Shown one piece after another: positions 37,401 to 49,960 of a DNA stretch of 64,000 nt (position 1 is its first letter; each line of letters opens with the position of its first letter). The stretch is from positions 3,348,001 through 3,412,000 of the forward strand of contig NC_134825.1 in NCBI RefSeq assembly GCF_004210375.1, read 5' to 3'. Origin of the DNA: Tachypleus tridentatus. Lineage: Eukaryota > Arthropoda > Merostomata > Xiphosura > Limulidae. Position numbers and translations under genes: made by a program. A model generated the notes under the pieces. The model was given only the letters and a program-made list of their open reading frames with translations, was not told the origin of the DNA and did no database searches.

Positions 37401-40400
37401 AGTGATTAAATCTGTGTAAACCAAGTGGTGTACATAGTGATAAAATCTGTGTAAACCAAGTTGTGTACGTAGTGATTAAATCTGTGTAAACCTAAGTGGT
37501 GTACATAGTGATAAAATCTGTGTAAACCAAGTTGTGTACGTAGTGATTAAATCTGTGTAAACCAAGTGGTGTATGTAGTGATAAAATCTGTGTAAACCAA
37601 GTTGTGTACATAGTGATAAAATCTGTGTAAACCAAGTTGTGTACGTAGTGATTAAATCTGTGTAAACTAAGTGGTGTATGTAGTGATAAAATCTGTGTAA
37701 ACCAAGGGTGTACGTAGTGATTAAATCTGTGTAAACCAAGTTGTGTACATAGTGATTAAATCTGTGTAAACCAAGTTGTGTACATAGTGATAAAATCTGT
37801 GTAAACCAAGTTGTGTACATAGTGATAAAATCTATGTAAACTAAGTGGTGTACCTAGTGATAAAATCTGTGTAAACCAAGTGATGTATTTAGTGATAAAA
37901 TCTGTGTAAACCAAGTTGTGTACATAGTGATGAAATCTGTGTAAACCAAGTTGTGTACATAGTGATGAAATCTGTGTAAACCAAGTTGTGTACATAGTGA
38001 TGAAATCTGTGTAAACCAAGTTGTGTACATAGTGATAAAATCTGTGTAAACCAAGTTGTGTACATAGTGATAAAATCTGTGTAAACCAAGTTGTGTACGT
38101 AGTGATTAAATCTGTGTAAACTAAGTGGTGTATGTAGTGATAAAATCTGTGTAAACCAAGGGGTGTACGTAGTGATTAAATCTGTGTAAACCAAGTTGTG
38201 TACATAGTGATTAAATCTGTGTAAACCAAGTGGTGTATGTAGTGATAAAATCTGTGTAAACCAAGTGGTGTATGTAGTGATAAAATCTGTGTAAACCAAG
38301 TTGTGTACATAGTGATTAAATCTGTGTAAACCAAGTGGTGTATGTAGTGATAAAATCTGTGTAAACCAAGTTGTGTACGTAGTGATTAAATCTGTGTAAA
38401 CCAAGTTGTGTACATAGTGATTAAATCTGTGTAAACTAAGTGGTGTATGTAGTGATAAAATCTGTGTAAACCAAGGGGCGTACGTAGTGATTAAATCTGT
38501 GTAAACCAAGTTGTGTACATAGTGATTAAATCTGTGTAAACTAAGTGGTGTATGTAGTGATAAAATCTGTGTAAACCAAGGGGCATACCTTGTGATAAAA
38601 TCTGTGTAAACCAAGTTGTGTACGTAGTGATTAAATCTGTGTAAACCAAGTGGTGTATATAGTGATAAAATCTGTGTAAACCAAGTTGTGTACATAGTGA
38701 TAAAATCTGTGTAAACCAAGTGGTGTACCTAGTGATGAAATCTGTATAAACCAAGTTGTGTACGTGGTGATAAAATCTGTGTAAACCAAGTTGTGTACGT
38801 AGTGATTAAATCTGTGTAAACTAAGTGGTGTACATAGTGATAAAATCTGTGTAAACCACGTTGTGTACGTAGTGATTAAATCTGTGTAAACTAAGTGGTG
38901 TATATAGTGATAAAATCTGGGTAAACCAAGTTGTGTACATAGTGATAAAATCTGTGTAAACCAAGTGGTGTACCTAGTGATGAAATCTGTGTAAACCAAG
39001 TTGTGTACGTGATCATAAAATCTGTGTAAACCAAGTTGTGTACGTAGTGATTAAATCTGTGTAAACCAAGTTGTGTACATAGTGATAAAATCTGTGTAAA
39101 CCAAGTTGTGTAGGTAGTGATTAAATCTGTGTAAACTAAGTGGTGTACATAGTGATAAAATCTGTGTAAACCAAGTTGTGTACATAGTGATTAAATCTGT
39201 GTAAACTAAGTGGTGTAGGTAGTGATAAAATCTGTGTAAACCAAGTTGTGTACATAGTGATAAAATCTGTGTAAACAAAGTTGTGTACGTAGTGATAAAA
39301 TCTGTGTAAACCAAGTTGTGTACGTAGTGATTAAATCTGTGTAAACTAAGTGGTGTACATAGTGATTAAATCTGTGTAAACTAAGTGGTGTATGTAGTGA
39401 TAAAATCTGTGTAAACCAAGTTGTGTACGTAGTGATTAAATCTGTGTAAACCAAGTGGTGTATATAGTGATAAAATCTGTGTAAACCAAGTTGTGTACAT
39501 AGTGATAATATCTGTGTAAACCAAGTGGTGTACCTGGTGATGAAATCTGTATAAACCAAGTTGTGTAAGTGATGATAAAATCTGTGTAAACCAAGTTGTG
39601 TACGTAGTGATTAAATCTGGGTAAACTAAGTGGTGTACATAGTGATAAAATCAGTGTAAACCAAGTTGTGTACGTAGTGATTAAATCTGTGTAAACCAAG
39701 TGGTGTAGGTAGTGATAAAATCTGTGTAAACCAATATGTGTACATAGTGATAAAATCTGTGTAAACCAAGTTATGTACATAGTGATTAAATCTGTGTAAA
39801 CCAAGTTGTGTACGTAGTGATAAAATCTGTGTAAACCAAGTTGTGTACGTAGTGATAAAATCTGTGTAAACCAAGTTGTGTACGTAGTGATTAAATCTGT
39901 GTAAACTAAGTGGTGTATGTAGTGATAAAATCTGTGTAAACCAAGTTGTGTACATAGTGATTAAATCTGTGTAAACCAAGTTGTGTACATAGTGATTAAA
40001 TCTGTGTAAACCAAGTTGTGTACATAGTGATAAAATCTGTGTAAACTAAGTGGTGTACCTAGTGATAAAATCTGTGTAAACCAAGTGGTGTATTTAGTGA
40101 TAAAATCTGTGTAAACCAAGTTGTGTACATAGTGATGAAATCTGTGTAAACCAAGTTGTGTACATAGTGATGAAATCTGTGTAAACCAAGTTGTGTACAT
40201 AGTGATAAAATCTGTGTAAACCAAGTTGTGTACATAGTGATAAAATCTGTGTAAACCAAGTTGTGTACATAGTGATAAAATCTGTGTAAACCAAGTTGTG
40301 TACGTAGTGATTAAATCTGTGTAAACTAAGTGGTGTATGTAGTGATAAAATCTGTGTAAACAAAGGGGCGTACGTAGTGATTAAATCTGTTTAAACCAAG

Positions 40401-43400
40401 TTGTGTACATAGTGATTAAATCTGTGTAAAATAAGTGGTGTATGTAGTGATAAAATCTGTGTAAACTAAGTGGTGTATGTAGTGATAAAATCTGTGTAAA
40501 CCAAGTTGTGTACATAGTGATAAAATCTGTGTAAACCAAGTTGTGTACGTAGTGATTAAATCTGTGTAAACTAAGTGGTGTACATAGTGATAAAATCTGT
40601 GTAAACCAAGTTGTGTACATAGTGATAAAATCTGTGTAAACCAAGTGGTGTACCTAGTGATGAAATCTGTATAAACCAAGTTGTGTACATAGTGATAAAA
40701 TCTGTGTAAACCAAGTTGTGTACCTAGTGATGAAATCTGTATAAACCAAGTTGTGTACGTAGTGATAAAATCTGTGTAAACCAAGTTGTGTACGTAGTGA
40801 TTAAATCTGTGTAAACCAAGTTGTGTACATAGTGATAAAATCTGTGTAAACCAAGTTGTGTACGTAGTGATTAAATCTGTGTAAACTAAGTGGTGTACAT
40901 AGTGATAAAATCTGTGTAAACCAAGTTGTGTACATAGTGATTAAATCTGTGTAAACTAAGTGGTGTAGGTAGTGATAAAATCTGTGTAAACCAAGTTGTG
41001 TACATAGTGATAAAATCTGTGTAAACCAAGTTGTGTACGTAGTGATAAAATCTGTGTAAACCAAGTTGTGTACGTAGTGATTAAATCTGTGTAAACCAAG
41101 TGGTGTACATAGTGATAAAATCTGTGTAAACCAAGTTGTGTACATAGTGATTAAATCTGTGTAAACCAAGTGGTGTATGTAGTGATAAAATCTGTGTAAA
41201 CCAAGGGGTGTACCTAGTGATAAAATCTGTGTAAACCAAGTTGTGTACGTAGTGATTAAATCTGTGTAAACTAAGTGGTGTATATAGTGATAAAATCTGT
41301 GTAAACCAAGTTGTGTACATAGTGATAAAATCTGTGTAAACCAAGTGGTGTACCTAGTGATGAAATCTGTATAAACCAAGTTGTGTACGTAGTGATAAAA
41401 TCTGTGTAAACCAAGTTGTGTACGTAGTGATTAAATCTGTGTAAACCAAGTGGTGTACATAGTGATAAAATCTGTGTAAACCAAGTTGTGTACGTAGTGA
41501 TTAAATCTGTGTAAACCAAGTGGTGTATGTAGTGATAAAATCTGTGTAAACCAAGTTGTGTACGTAGTGATTAAATCTGTGTAAACCAAGTTGTGTACAT
41601 AGTGATTAAATCTGTGTAAACCAAGTGGTGTATGTAGTGATAAAATCTGTGTAAACTAAGTGGTGTATGTAGTGATAAAATCTGTGTAAACCAAGTTGTG
41701 TACGTAGTGATAAAATCTGTGTAAACCAAGTGGTGTACATAGTGATTAAATCTGTGTAAACCAAGTTGTGTACATAGTGATAAAATCTGTGTAAACCAAG
41801 TTGTGTACATAGTGATAAAATCTGTGTAAACCAAGTGGTGTACATAGTGATGAAATCTGTGTAAACCAAGTTGTGTACGTAGTGATAAAATCTGTGTAAA
41901 CCAAGTTGTGTACGTAGTGATTAAATCTGTGTAAACCAAGTTGTGTACGTAGTGATTAAATCTGTGTAAACCAAGTGGTGTACATAGTGATAAAATCTGT
42001 GTAAACCAAGTTGTGTACGTAGTGATTAAATCTGTGTAAACCAAGTGGTGTATGTAGTGATAAAATCTGTGTAAACCAAGTTGTGTACATAGTGATAAAA
42101 TCTGTGTAAACCAAGTGGTGTACATAGTGATAAAATCTGTGTAAACCAAGTTGTGTACATAGTGATAAAATCTGTGTAAACCAAGTTGTGTACGTAGTGA
42201 TAAAATCTGTGTAAACCAAGTTGTGTACATAGTGATTAAATCTGTGTAAACCAAGTTGTGTACATAGTGATTAAATCTGTGTAAACCAAGTGGTGTATGT
42301 AGTGATAAAATCTGTGTAAACCAAGTTGTGTACGTAGTGATTAAATCTGTGTAAACTAAGTGGTGTACATAGTGATAAAATCTGTGTAAACCAAGTTGTG
42401 TACATAGTGATAATATCTGTGTAAACCAAGTTGTGTACGTAGTGATTAAATCTGTGTAAACTAAGTGGTGTACATAGTGATAAAATCTGTGTAAACCAAG
42501 TTGTGTACATAGTGATTAAATCTGTGTAAACCAAGTGGTGTATGTAGTGATAAAATCTGTGTAAACCAAGGGGTGTACATAGTGATAAAATCTGTGTAAA
42601 CCAAGTTGTGTACGTAGTGATTAAATCTGTGTAAACCAAGTGGTGTATATAGTGATAAAATCTGTGTAAACCAAGTTGTGTACATAGTGATAAAATCTGT
42701 GTAAACCAAGTGGTGTACCTAGTGATGAAATCTGTGTAAACCAAGTTGTGTACATGGTGATAAAATCTGTGTAAACCAAGTTGTGTACGTAGTGATTAAA
42801 TCTGTGTAAACTAAGTGGTGTACATAGTGATAAAATCTGTGTAAACCAAGTTGTGTACGTAGTGATTAAATCTGTGTAAACCAAGTGGTGTATATAGTGA
42901 TAAAATCTGTGTAAACCAAGTTGTGTACATAGTGATAAAATCTGTGTAAACCAAGTGGTGTACCTAGTGATGAAATCTGTGTAAACCAAGTTGTGTACGT
43001 AGTGATAAAATCTGTGTAAACCAAGTTGTGTACGTAGTGATTAAATCTGTGTAAACCAAGTTGTGTACATAGTGATAAAATCTGTGTAAACCAAGTTGTG
43101 TACGTAGTGATTAAATCTGTGTAAACCAAGTGGTGTACATAGTGATAAAATCTGTGTAAACCAAGTTGTGTACATAGTGATTAAATCTGTGTAAACCAAG
43201 TGGTGTAGGTAGTGATAAAATCTGTGTAAACCAAGTTGTGTACATAGTGATAAAATCTGTGTAAACAAAGTTGTGTACGTAGTGATAAAATCTGTGTAAA
43301 CCAAGTTGTGTACGTAGTGATTAAATCTGTGTAAACTAAGTGGTGTACATAGTGATTAAATCTGTGTAAACCAAGTGGTGTATGTAGTGATAAAATCTGT

Positions 43401-45299
43401 GTAAACCAAGTTGTGTACGTAGTGATTAAATCTGTGTAAACCAAGTGGTGTATATAGTGATAAAATCTGTGTAAACCAAGTTGTGTACATAGTGATAATA
43501 TCTGTGTAAACCAAGTGGTGTACCTAGTGATGAAATCTGTATAAACCAAGTTGTGTAAGTGATGATAAAATCTGTGTAAACCAAGTTGTGTACGTAGTGA
43601 TTAAATCTGTGTAAACTAAGTGGTGTACATAGTGATAAAATCTGTGTAAACCAAGTTGTGTACGTAGTGATTAAATCTGTGTAAACTAAGTGGTGTATGT
43701 AGTGATAAAATCTGTGTAAACCAAGTTGTGTACATAGTGATAAAATCTGTGTAAACCAAGTTGTGTACATAGTGATTAAATCTGTGTAAACCAAGTTGTG
43801 TACGTAGTGATAAAATCTGTGTAAACCAAGTTGTGTACGTAGTGATAAAATCTGTGTAAACCAAGTTGTGTACGTAGTGATTAAATCTGTGTAAACTAAG
43901 TGGTGTACATAGTGATAAAATCTGTGTAAACCAAGTTGTGTACATAGTGATTAAATCTGTGTAAACCAAGTTGTGTACATAGTGATAAAATCTGTGTAAA
44001 CAAAGTTGTGTACATAGTGATAAAATCTGTGTAAACCAAGTTGTGTACCTAGTGATAAAATCTGTGTAAACCAAGTGGTGTATTTAGTGATGAAATCTGT
44101 GTAAACCAAGTTGTGTACATAGTGATAAAATCTGTGTAAACCAAGTTGTGTACATAGTGATGAAATCTGTGTAAACCAAGTTGTGTACATAGTGATAAAA
44201 TCTGTGTAAACCAAGTTGTGTACATAGTGATAAAATCTGTGTAAACCAAGTTGTGTACATAGTGATAAAATCTGTGTAAACCAAGTTGTGTACGTAGTGA
44301 TTAAATCTGTGTAAACCAAGTGGTGTATGTAGTGATAAAATCTGTGTAAACCAAGTTGTGTACGTAGTGATTAAATCTGTGTAAACCAAGTTGTGTACAT
44401 AGTGATTAAATCTGTGTAAACCAAGTTGTGTATGTAGTGATAAAATCTGTGTAAACCAAGTGGTGTATGTAGTGATAAAATCTGTGTAAACCAAGGGGTG
44501 TACATAGTGATAAAATCTGTGTAAACCAAGTTGTGTACGTAGTGATTAAATCTGTGTAAACTAAGTGGTGTATATAGTGATAAAATCTGTGTAAACCAAG
44601 TTGTGTACATAGTGATAAAATCTGTGTAAACCAAGTGGTGTACCTAGTGATGAAATCTGTATAAACCAAGTTGTGTACATAGTGATAAAATCTGTGTAAA
44701 CCAAGTTGTGTACGTAGTGATTAAATCTGTGTAAACCAAGTGGTGTACATAGTGATAAAATCTGTGTAAACCAAGTTGTGTACGTAGTGATTAAATCTGT
44801 GTAAACCAAGTGGTGTACATAGTGATAAAATCTGTGTAAACCAAGTTGTGTACATAGTGATAAAATCTGTGTAAACCAAGTTGTGTACATAGTGATAAAA
44901 TCTGTGTAAACCAAGTGGTGTACCTAGTGATGAAATCTGTATAAACCAAGTTGTGTACGTAGTGATAAAATCTGTGTAAACCAAGTTGTGTACGTAGTGA
45001 TTAAATCTGTGTAAACCAAGTTGTGTACATAGTGATAAAATCTGTGTAAACCAAGTTGTGTACGTAGTGATTAAATCTGTGTAAACTAAGTGGTGTACAT
45101 AGTGATAAAATCTGTGTAAACCAAGTTGTGTACATAGTGATTAAATCTGTGTAAACCAAGTGGTGTACGTAGTGATAAAATCTGTGTAAACCAAGTTGTG
45201 TACATAGTGATAAAATCTGTGTAAACCAAGTTGTGTACGTAGTGATAAAATCTGTGTAAACCAAGTTGTGTACGTAGTGATTAAATCTGTGTAAACCAA

Positions 45300-47070
45300 G
45301 TGTACATAGTGATAAAATCTGTGTAAACCAAGTTGTGTACATAGTGATTAAATCTGTGTAAACTAAGTGGTGTATGTAGTGATAAAATCTGTGTAAACCA
45401 AGTTGTGTACATAGTGATAAAATCTGTGTAAACCAAGTTGTGTACGTAGTGATTAAATCTGTGTAAACTAAGTGGTGTATATAGTGATAAAATCTGTGTA
45501 AACCAAGTTGTGTACATAGTGATAAAATCTGTGTAAACCAAGTGGTGTACCTAGTGATGAAATCTGTGTAAACCAAGTTGTGTACGTAGTGATTAAATCT
45601 GTGTAAACCAAGTTGTGTACGTAGTGATTAAATCTGTGTAAACCAAGTGGTGTACATAGTGATAAAATCTGTGTAAACCAAGTTGTGTACGTAGTGATTA
45701 AATCTGTGTAAACCAAGTGGTGTACGTAGTGATAAAATCTGTGTAAACCAAGTGGTGTACATAGTGATTAAATCTGTGTAAACCAAGTTGTGTACATAGT
45801 GATTAAAATCTGTGTAAACTAAGTTGTGTACATAGTGATAAAATCTGTGTAAACCAAGTTGTGTGTACATAGTGATAAAATCTGTGTAAACCAAGTTGTG
45901 TACATAGTGATAAAATCTGTGTAAACCAAGTTGTGTACATAGTGATTAAATCTGTGTAAACCAAGTTGTGTACATAGTGATAAAATCTGTGTAAACCAAG
46001 TTGTGTACGTAGTGATTAAAATCTGTGTAAACCAAGTGGTGTACATAGTGATAAAATCTGTGTAAACCAAGTTGTGTACATAGTGATAAAATCTGTGTAA
46101 ACCAAGTTGTGTACATAGTGATTAAATCTGTGTAAACCAAGTTGTGTACATAGTGATTAAATCTGTGTAAACCAAGTGGTGTACATAGTGATAAAATCTG
46201 TGTAAACAAGTTGTGTAGTGATAAAATCTGTGTAAACCAAGTTGTGTACGTAGTGATAAAATCTGTGTAAACCAAGTTGTGTACATAGTGATAAAATCTG
46301 TGTAAACCAAGTTGTGTACATAGTGATTAAATCTGTGTAAACCAAGTTGTGTACATAGTGATAAAATCTGTGTAAACCAAGTTGTGTACATAGTGATAAA
46401 ATCTGTGTAAACCAAGTTGTGTACGTAGTGATTAAATCTGTGTAAACCAAGTGGTGTACATAGTGATAAAATCTGTGTAAACCAAGTTGTGTACATAGTG
46501 ATTAAATCTGTGTAAACTAAGTGGTGTATGTAGTGATAAAATCTGTGTAAACCAAGTTGTGTACGTAGTGATAAAATCTGTGTAAACCAAGTTGTGTACA
46601 TAGTGATTAAATCTGTGTAAACCAAGTTGTGTACATAGTGATAAAATCTGTGTAAACCAAGTGATTAAATCTGTGTACACTAGTGATAAAATCTGTGTAA
46701 ACCAAGTTGTGTACGTAGTGATAAAATCTGTGTAAACCAAGTTGTGTACGTAGTGATTAAATCTGTGTAAACCAAGTGGTGTACATAGTGATAAAATCTG
46801 TGTAAACCAAGTTGTGTACGTAGTGATTAAATCTGTGTAAACCAAGTGGTGTACAGTAGTGATAAAATCTGTGTAAACCAAGTTGTGTACATAGTGATGT
46901 AAATCTGTGTAAACCAAGTTGTGTACATAGTGATTAAATCTGTGTAAACCAAGTTGTGTATCTGTAGTGATGATAAAATCTGTGTAAACCAAGTTGTGTA
47001 CGTAGTGATAAAATCTGTGTAAACCAAGTTGTGTACATAGTGATAAAATCTGTGTAAACCAAGTTGTGTA
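45300..47070. repeat. Irregular end of array B next to the gap
   Basis: The 35-bp periodicity is repeatedly broken here by short insertions and deletions that are rare in most of the array: gattaaaatc (45803, 46015), gtgtgtacat (45862), a shortened unit near 46205-46220, aagtgattaaatctgtgtac near 46657, and tatctgtagtgatgat near 46958. The monomer content is otherwise unchanged. This could be genuine edge decay or poor consensus beside the gap. Confidence 0.8.
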
Positions 47071-47570
47071 NNNNNNNNNNNNNNNNNNNNNNNNNNNNNN
47101 NNNNNNNNNNNNNNNNNNNNNNNNNNNNNNNNNNNNNNNNNNNNNNNNNNNNNNNNNNNNNNNNNNNNNNNNNNNNNNNNNNNNNNNNNNNNNNNNNNNN
47201 NNNNNNNNNNNNNNNNNNNNNNNNNNNNNNNNNNNNNNNNNNNNNNNNNNNNNNNNNNNNNNNNNNNNNNNNNNNNNNNNNNNNNNNNNNNNNNNNNNNN
47301 NNNNNNNNNNNNNNNNNNNNNNNNNNNNNNNNNNNNNNNNNNNNNNNNNNNNNNNNNNNNNNNNNNNNNNNNNNNNNNNNNNNNNNNNNNNNNNNNNNNN
47401 NNNNNNNNNNNNNNNNNNNNNNNNNNNNNNNNNNNNNNNNNNNNNNNNNNNNNNNNNNNNNNNNNNNNNNNNNNNNNNNNNNNNNNNNNNNNNNNNNNNN
47501 NNNNNNNNNNNNNNNNNNNNNNNNNNNNNNNNNNNNNNNNNNNNNNNNNNNNNNNNNNNNNNNNNNNNNN
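47071..47570. other. Scaffold gap, exactly 500 N
   Basis: A run of exactly 500 undetermined bases, a conventional placeholder length. It joins the 35-bp and 40-bp satellites, so the real junction between them is not seen and the distance is unknown. Confidence 0.99.
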
Positions 47571-49960
47571 TGTTATTACTATTATTAGTTTACTATACAT
47601 TTCATACCTTTGTTATTACTATTATTAGCTTTACTCTATACTTTTGTTATTACTATTATTAGTTTACTATACATTCTCACATCCTTTGTTATTATTACTA
47701 TTATTAGTTTACTATACACTCTATACTTTTGCTATTACTATTATTATTTTTACTATACTCTTCATACTTTTTTGTTATTACTTCAATATTAGTTTAGTAT
47801 ACACTTCATATTTTTGTTATTACTATTATTAGTTTACTATACACTTCCATAATTTCTTTGTTATTACTCATTGTTAGTTTACTATACACATCATACTTTT
47901 TGTTATTACTATTATTAGTTTACTATACATTTCATACCTTTTGTTATTACTATTATTAGCTTTACTATACACTTCATACTTTTGTTATTACTTATTGTTA
48001 GTTTACTATACATTTCATAACATCTTTTGTTATTACTTATTATTAGTTTACTATACATTTCACATACTTTTGTTATTACTTATTATTAGTTTACTATACA
48101 TTTCATACTTTTTTTGTTATTACTATTATTAATTTACTATACATTCCATACTTCTTTTGTTACACCTCTTATGTATTCTAATTATACATTCCTAAACTTT
48201 TGTTATTACTATTGTTTTACTATAATTACACTTCATAATCTTTGTTATTACTATTATTAGTTTACTATACATTTCATAGCTTTTGTTATTACTATTATTA
48301 GTTTACCATACACTGCATACTTTTGTTTATTACACTATTATTAGTTTACTATACATTTCTCATACTTCCTTGTTATTACTATTATTAGTTTACTATACAC
48401 TTCATACTTTTGTTATTACTATTATTAGTTTACTATACACTTCTTATACTTTTGTTATTACTATTATTAGTTTACTATATTAGTTTTAGCATACACACTT
48501 TTGTTATTACTATTATTAGTTTATTATACACTTCATACTTTGTTATTACTATTGTTAGTTTACTATACACTTCATACTTTTTGTTATTACTATTATTAGT
48601 TTACTTCATATTACTTTTAGCTATACTTACTCATGTTATTACTATTATTAGTTTACTATACACTTCCATACTTTTTTGTTATTATTAGTTTACTATACAT
48701 TTTACTTTTGTTATACACTTCATACTTAATTTTGTTATTACTATTATTAGTTTACTATACACTTCATACTTTTTTGTTATTACTATTATTAGTTACTATA
48801 CATTTCATACTTTTGTTATTACTATTATTATTTTACTATTTACACTTCATACCTTTTGTTATTACTATTATTAGTTTACTATACATTTCCATAATTTTTT
48901 GTTATTACTATTATTAGTTTACTATACACTTCATACTTTTGTTATTACTATTATTAGTTTACTATACACTTCATACTTTTGTTATTACTATTAGTTAGTT
49001 TACTATACACTTCCATACTTTTGTTTATTATACATTATTATTATTTTATTATACACTTCTATATTTTTTGTTATTACTATTATTAGTTTACTATACACCC
49101 TCATACTTTTGTTATTACTATTATTAGTTTACTCATACACTTCCTTAATACTTTTAGTCACTTATTACTATTATTACTATTTTACTATACACTTCATACT
49201 TTTACAATGTTATTACTATATTATTAGTTTACTATACACTTTCATACACTTTTGTTATTACTATTATTAGTTTACTATACACTTCATATAACTTTTGTTA
49301 TTACTATTATTAGTTTACTATACACTTCATACTTTTGTTATTACTATTATTAGTTTACTATACATTTCATACTTTTTTTGTTATTACTATTATTAGTTTA
49401 CTATACATTCTTACTAATTTTTGTTATTACTATTATTAGTTTTACTATACATTTCATACTTTTGTTATTACTATTATTAGTTTACTATACATTTCATACT
49501 TTTGTTATTACTATTATTAGTTTACTATACACTTCCATACTTTTGTTATTACTATTATTAGTTTACTATACACTTCATACTTTTTGTTATTACTATTATT
49601 AGTTTACTATACATTTCCTTATATTTCTTTTGTTATTACTATTATTAGTTTACTATACATTTCATACTTTTTATTATTACTATTATTAGTTTACTATACA
49701 TTTTCATACTTTTTTGTTATTACTATTATTAGTTTACTATACATTTCATACTTTTGTTATTACTATTATTAGTTTACTATACACTTCATACTTTTGTTAT
49801 TACTATTATTAGTTTACTATACACTTCATACTTTTGTTATTACTATTATTAGTTTACTATACATTTCATATTTCTTTTGTTATTACTATTATTAGTTTAC
49901 ACTTCATATACACTATACACTTATTATGTTATTACTATTACTTTTGTTATTACTATTATT
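47571..49960. repeat. Irregular start of array C next to the gap
   Basis: The 40-bp unit is recognisable throughout, but nearly every copy carries insertions, deletions or rearranged pieces (for example variable T runs, tttgtttattacac, and partial units near 48480 and 49905-49945). From about 50 kb on the array is far more regular. The disorder is greatest towards the gap, mirroring the other side. Confidence 0.85.

Larger units (their letters stand above)
8731..47070. repeat. 35-bp tandem satellite array (array B), at least 38 kb
   Basis: Head-to-tail copies of a 35-bp unit, about 1,095 in the window. The unit contains aaaccaag, ttgtgtacatagtgat and aaaatctgtgt; GC is about 31 percent. Common variants are gtgattaaatc for gtgataaaatc, aaactaag for aaaccaag, ggtgtatgtag for tgtgtacatag, and gtgatgaaatc. 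All copies have the same orientation. The first units (8731-9100) are the most diverged. Variant units recur in the same order in blocks of about 3.2-4.5 kb. Because 35 is not a multiple of three and the minus strand of the standard unit has no stop in any frame, many long spurious open frames arise (up to 329 codons at 19163-20152, minus). They read as a 35-residue periodic peptide and are not genes. The array ends at a scaffold gap, so its true length is unknown. Confidence 0.98.

Noticed and set aside
8727..46992. Dozens of minus-strand open frames of 66-329 codons in the 35-bp array
   Set aside because: They overlap one another in different frames, follow the 35-bp unit exactly and arise because the unit lacks stops. 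No start context, splice site or domain supports them.
46827..47662. Open frames spanning the N run (46827-47600 minus, 47064-47588 and 47066-47662 plus)
   Set aside because: They exist only because undetermined bases contain no stop codons.
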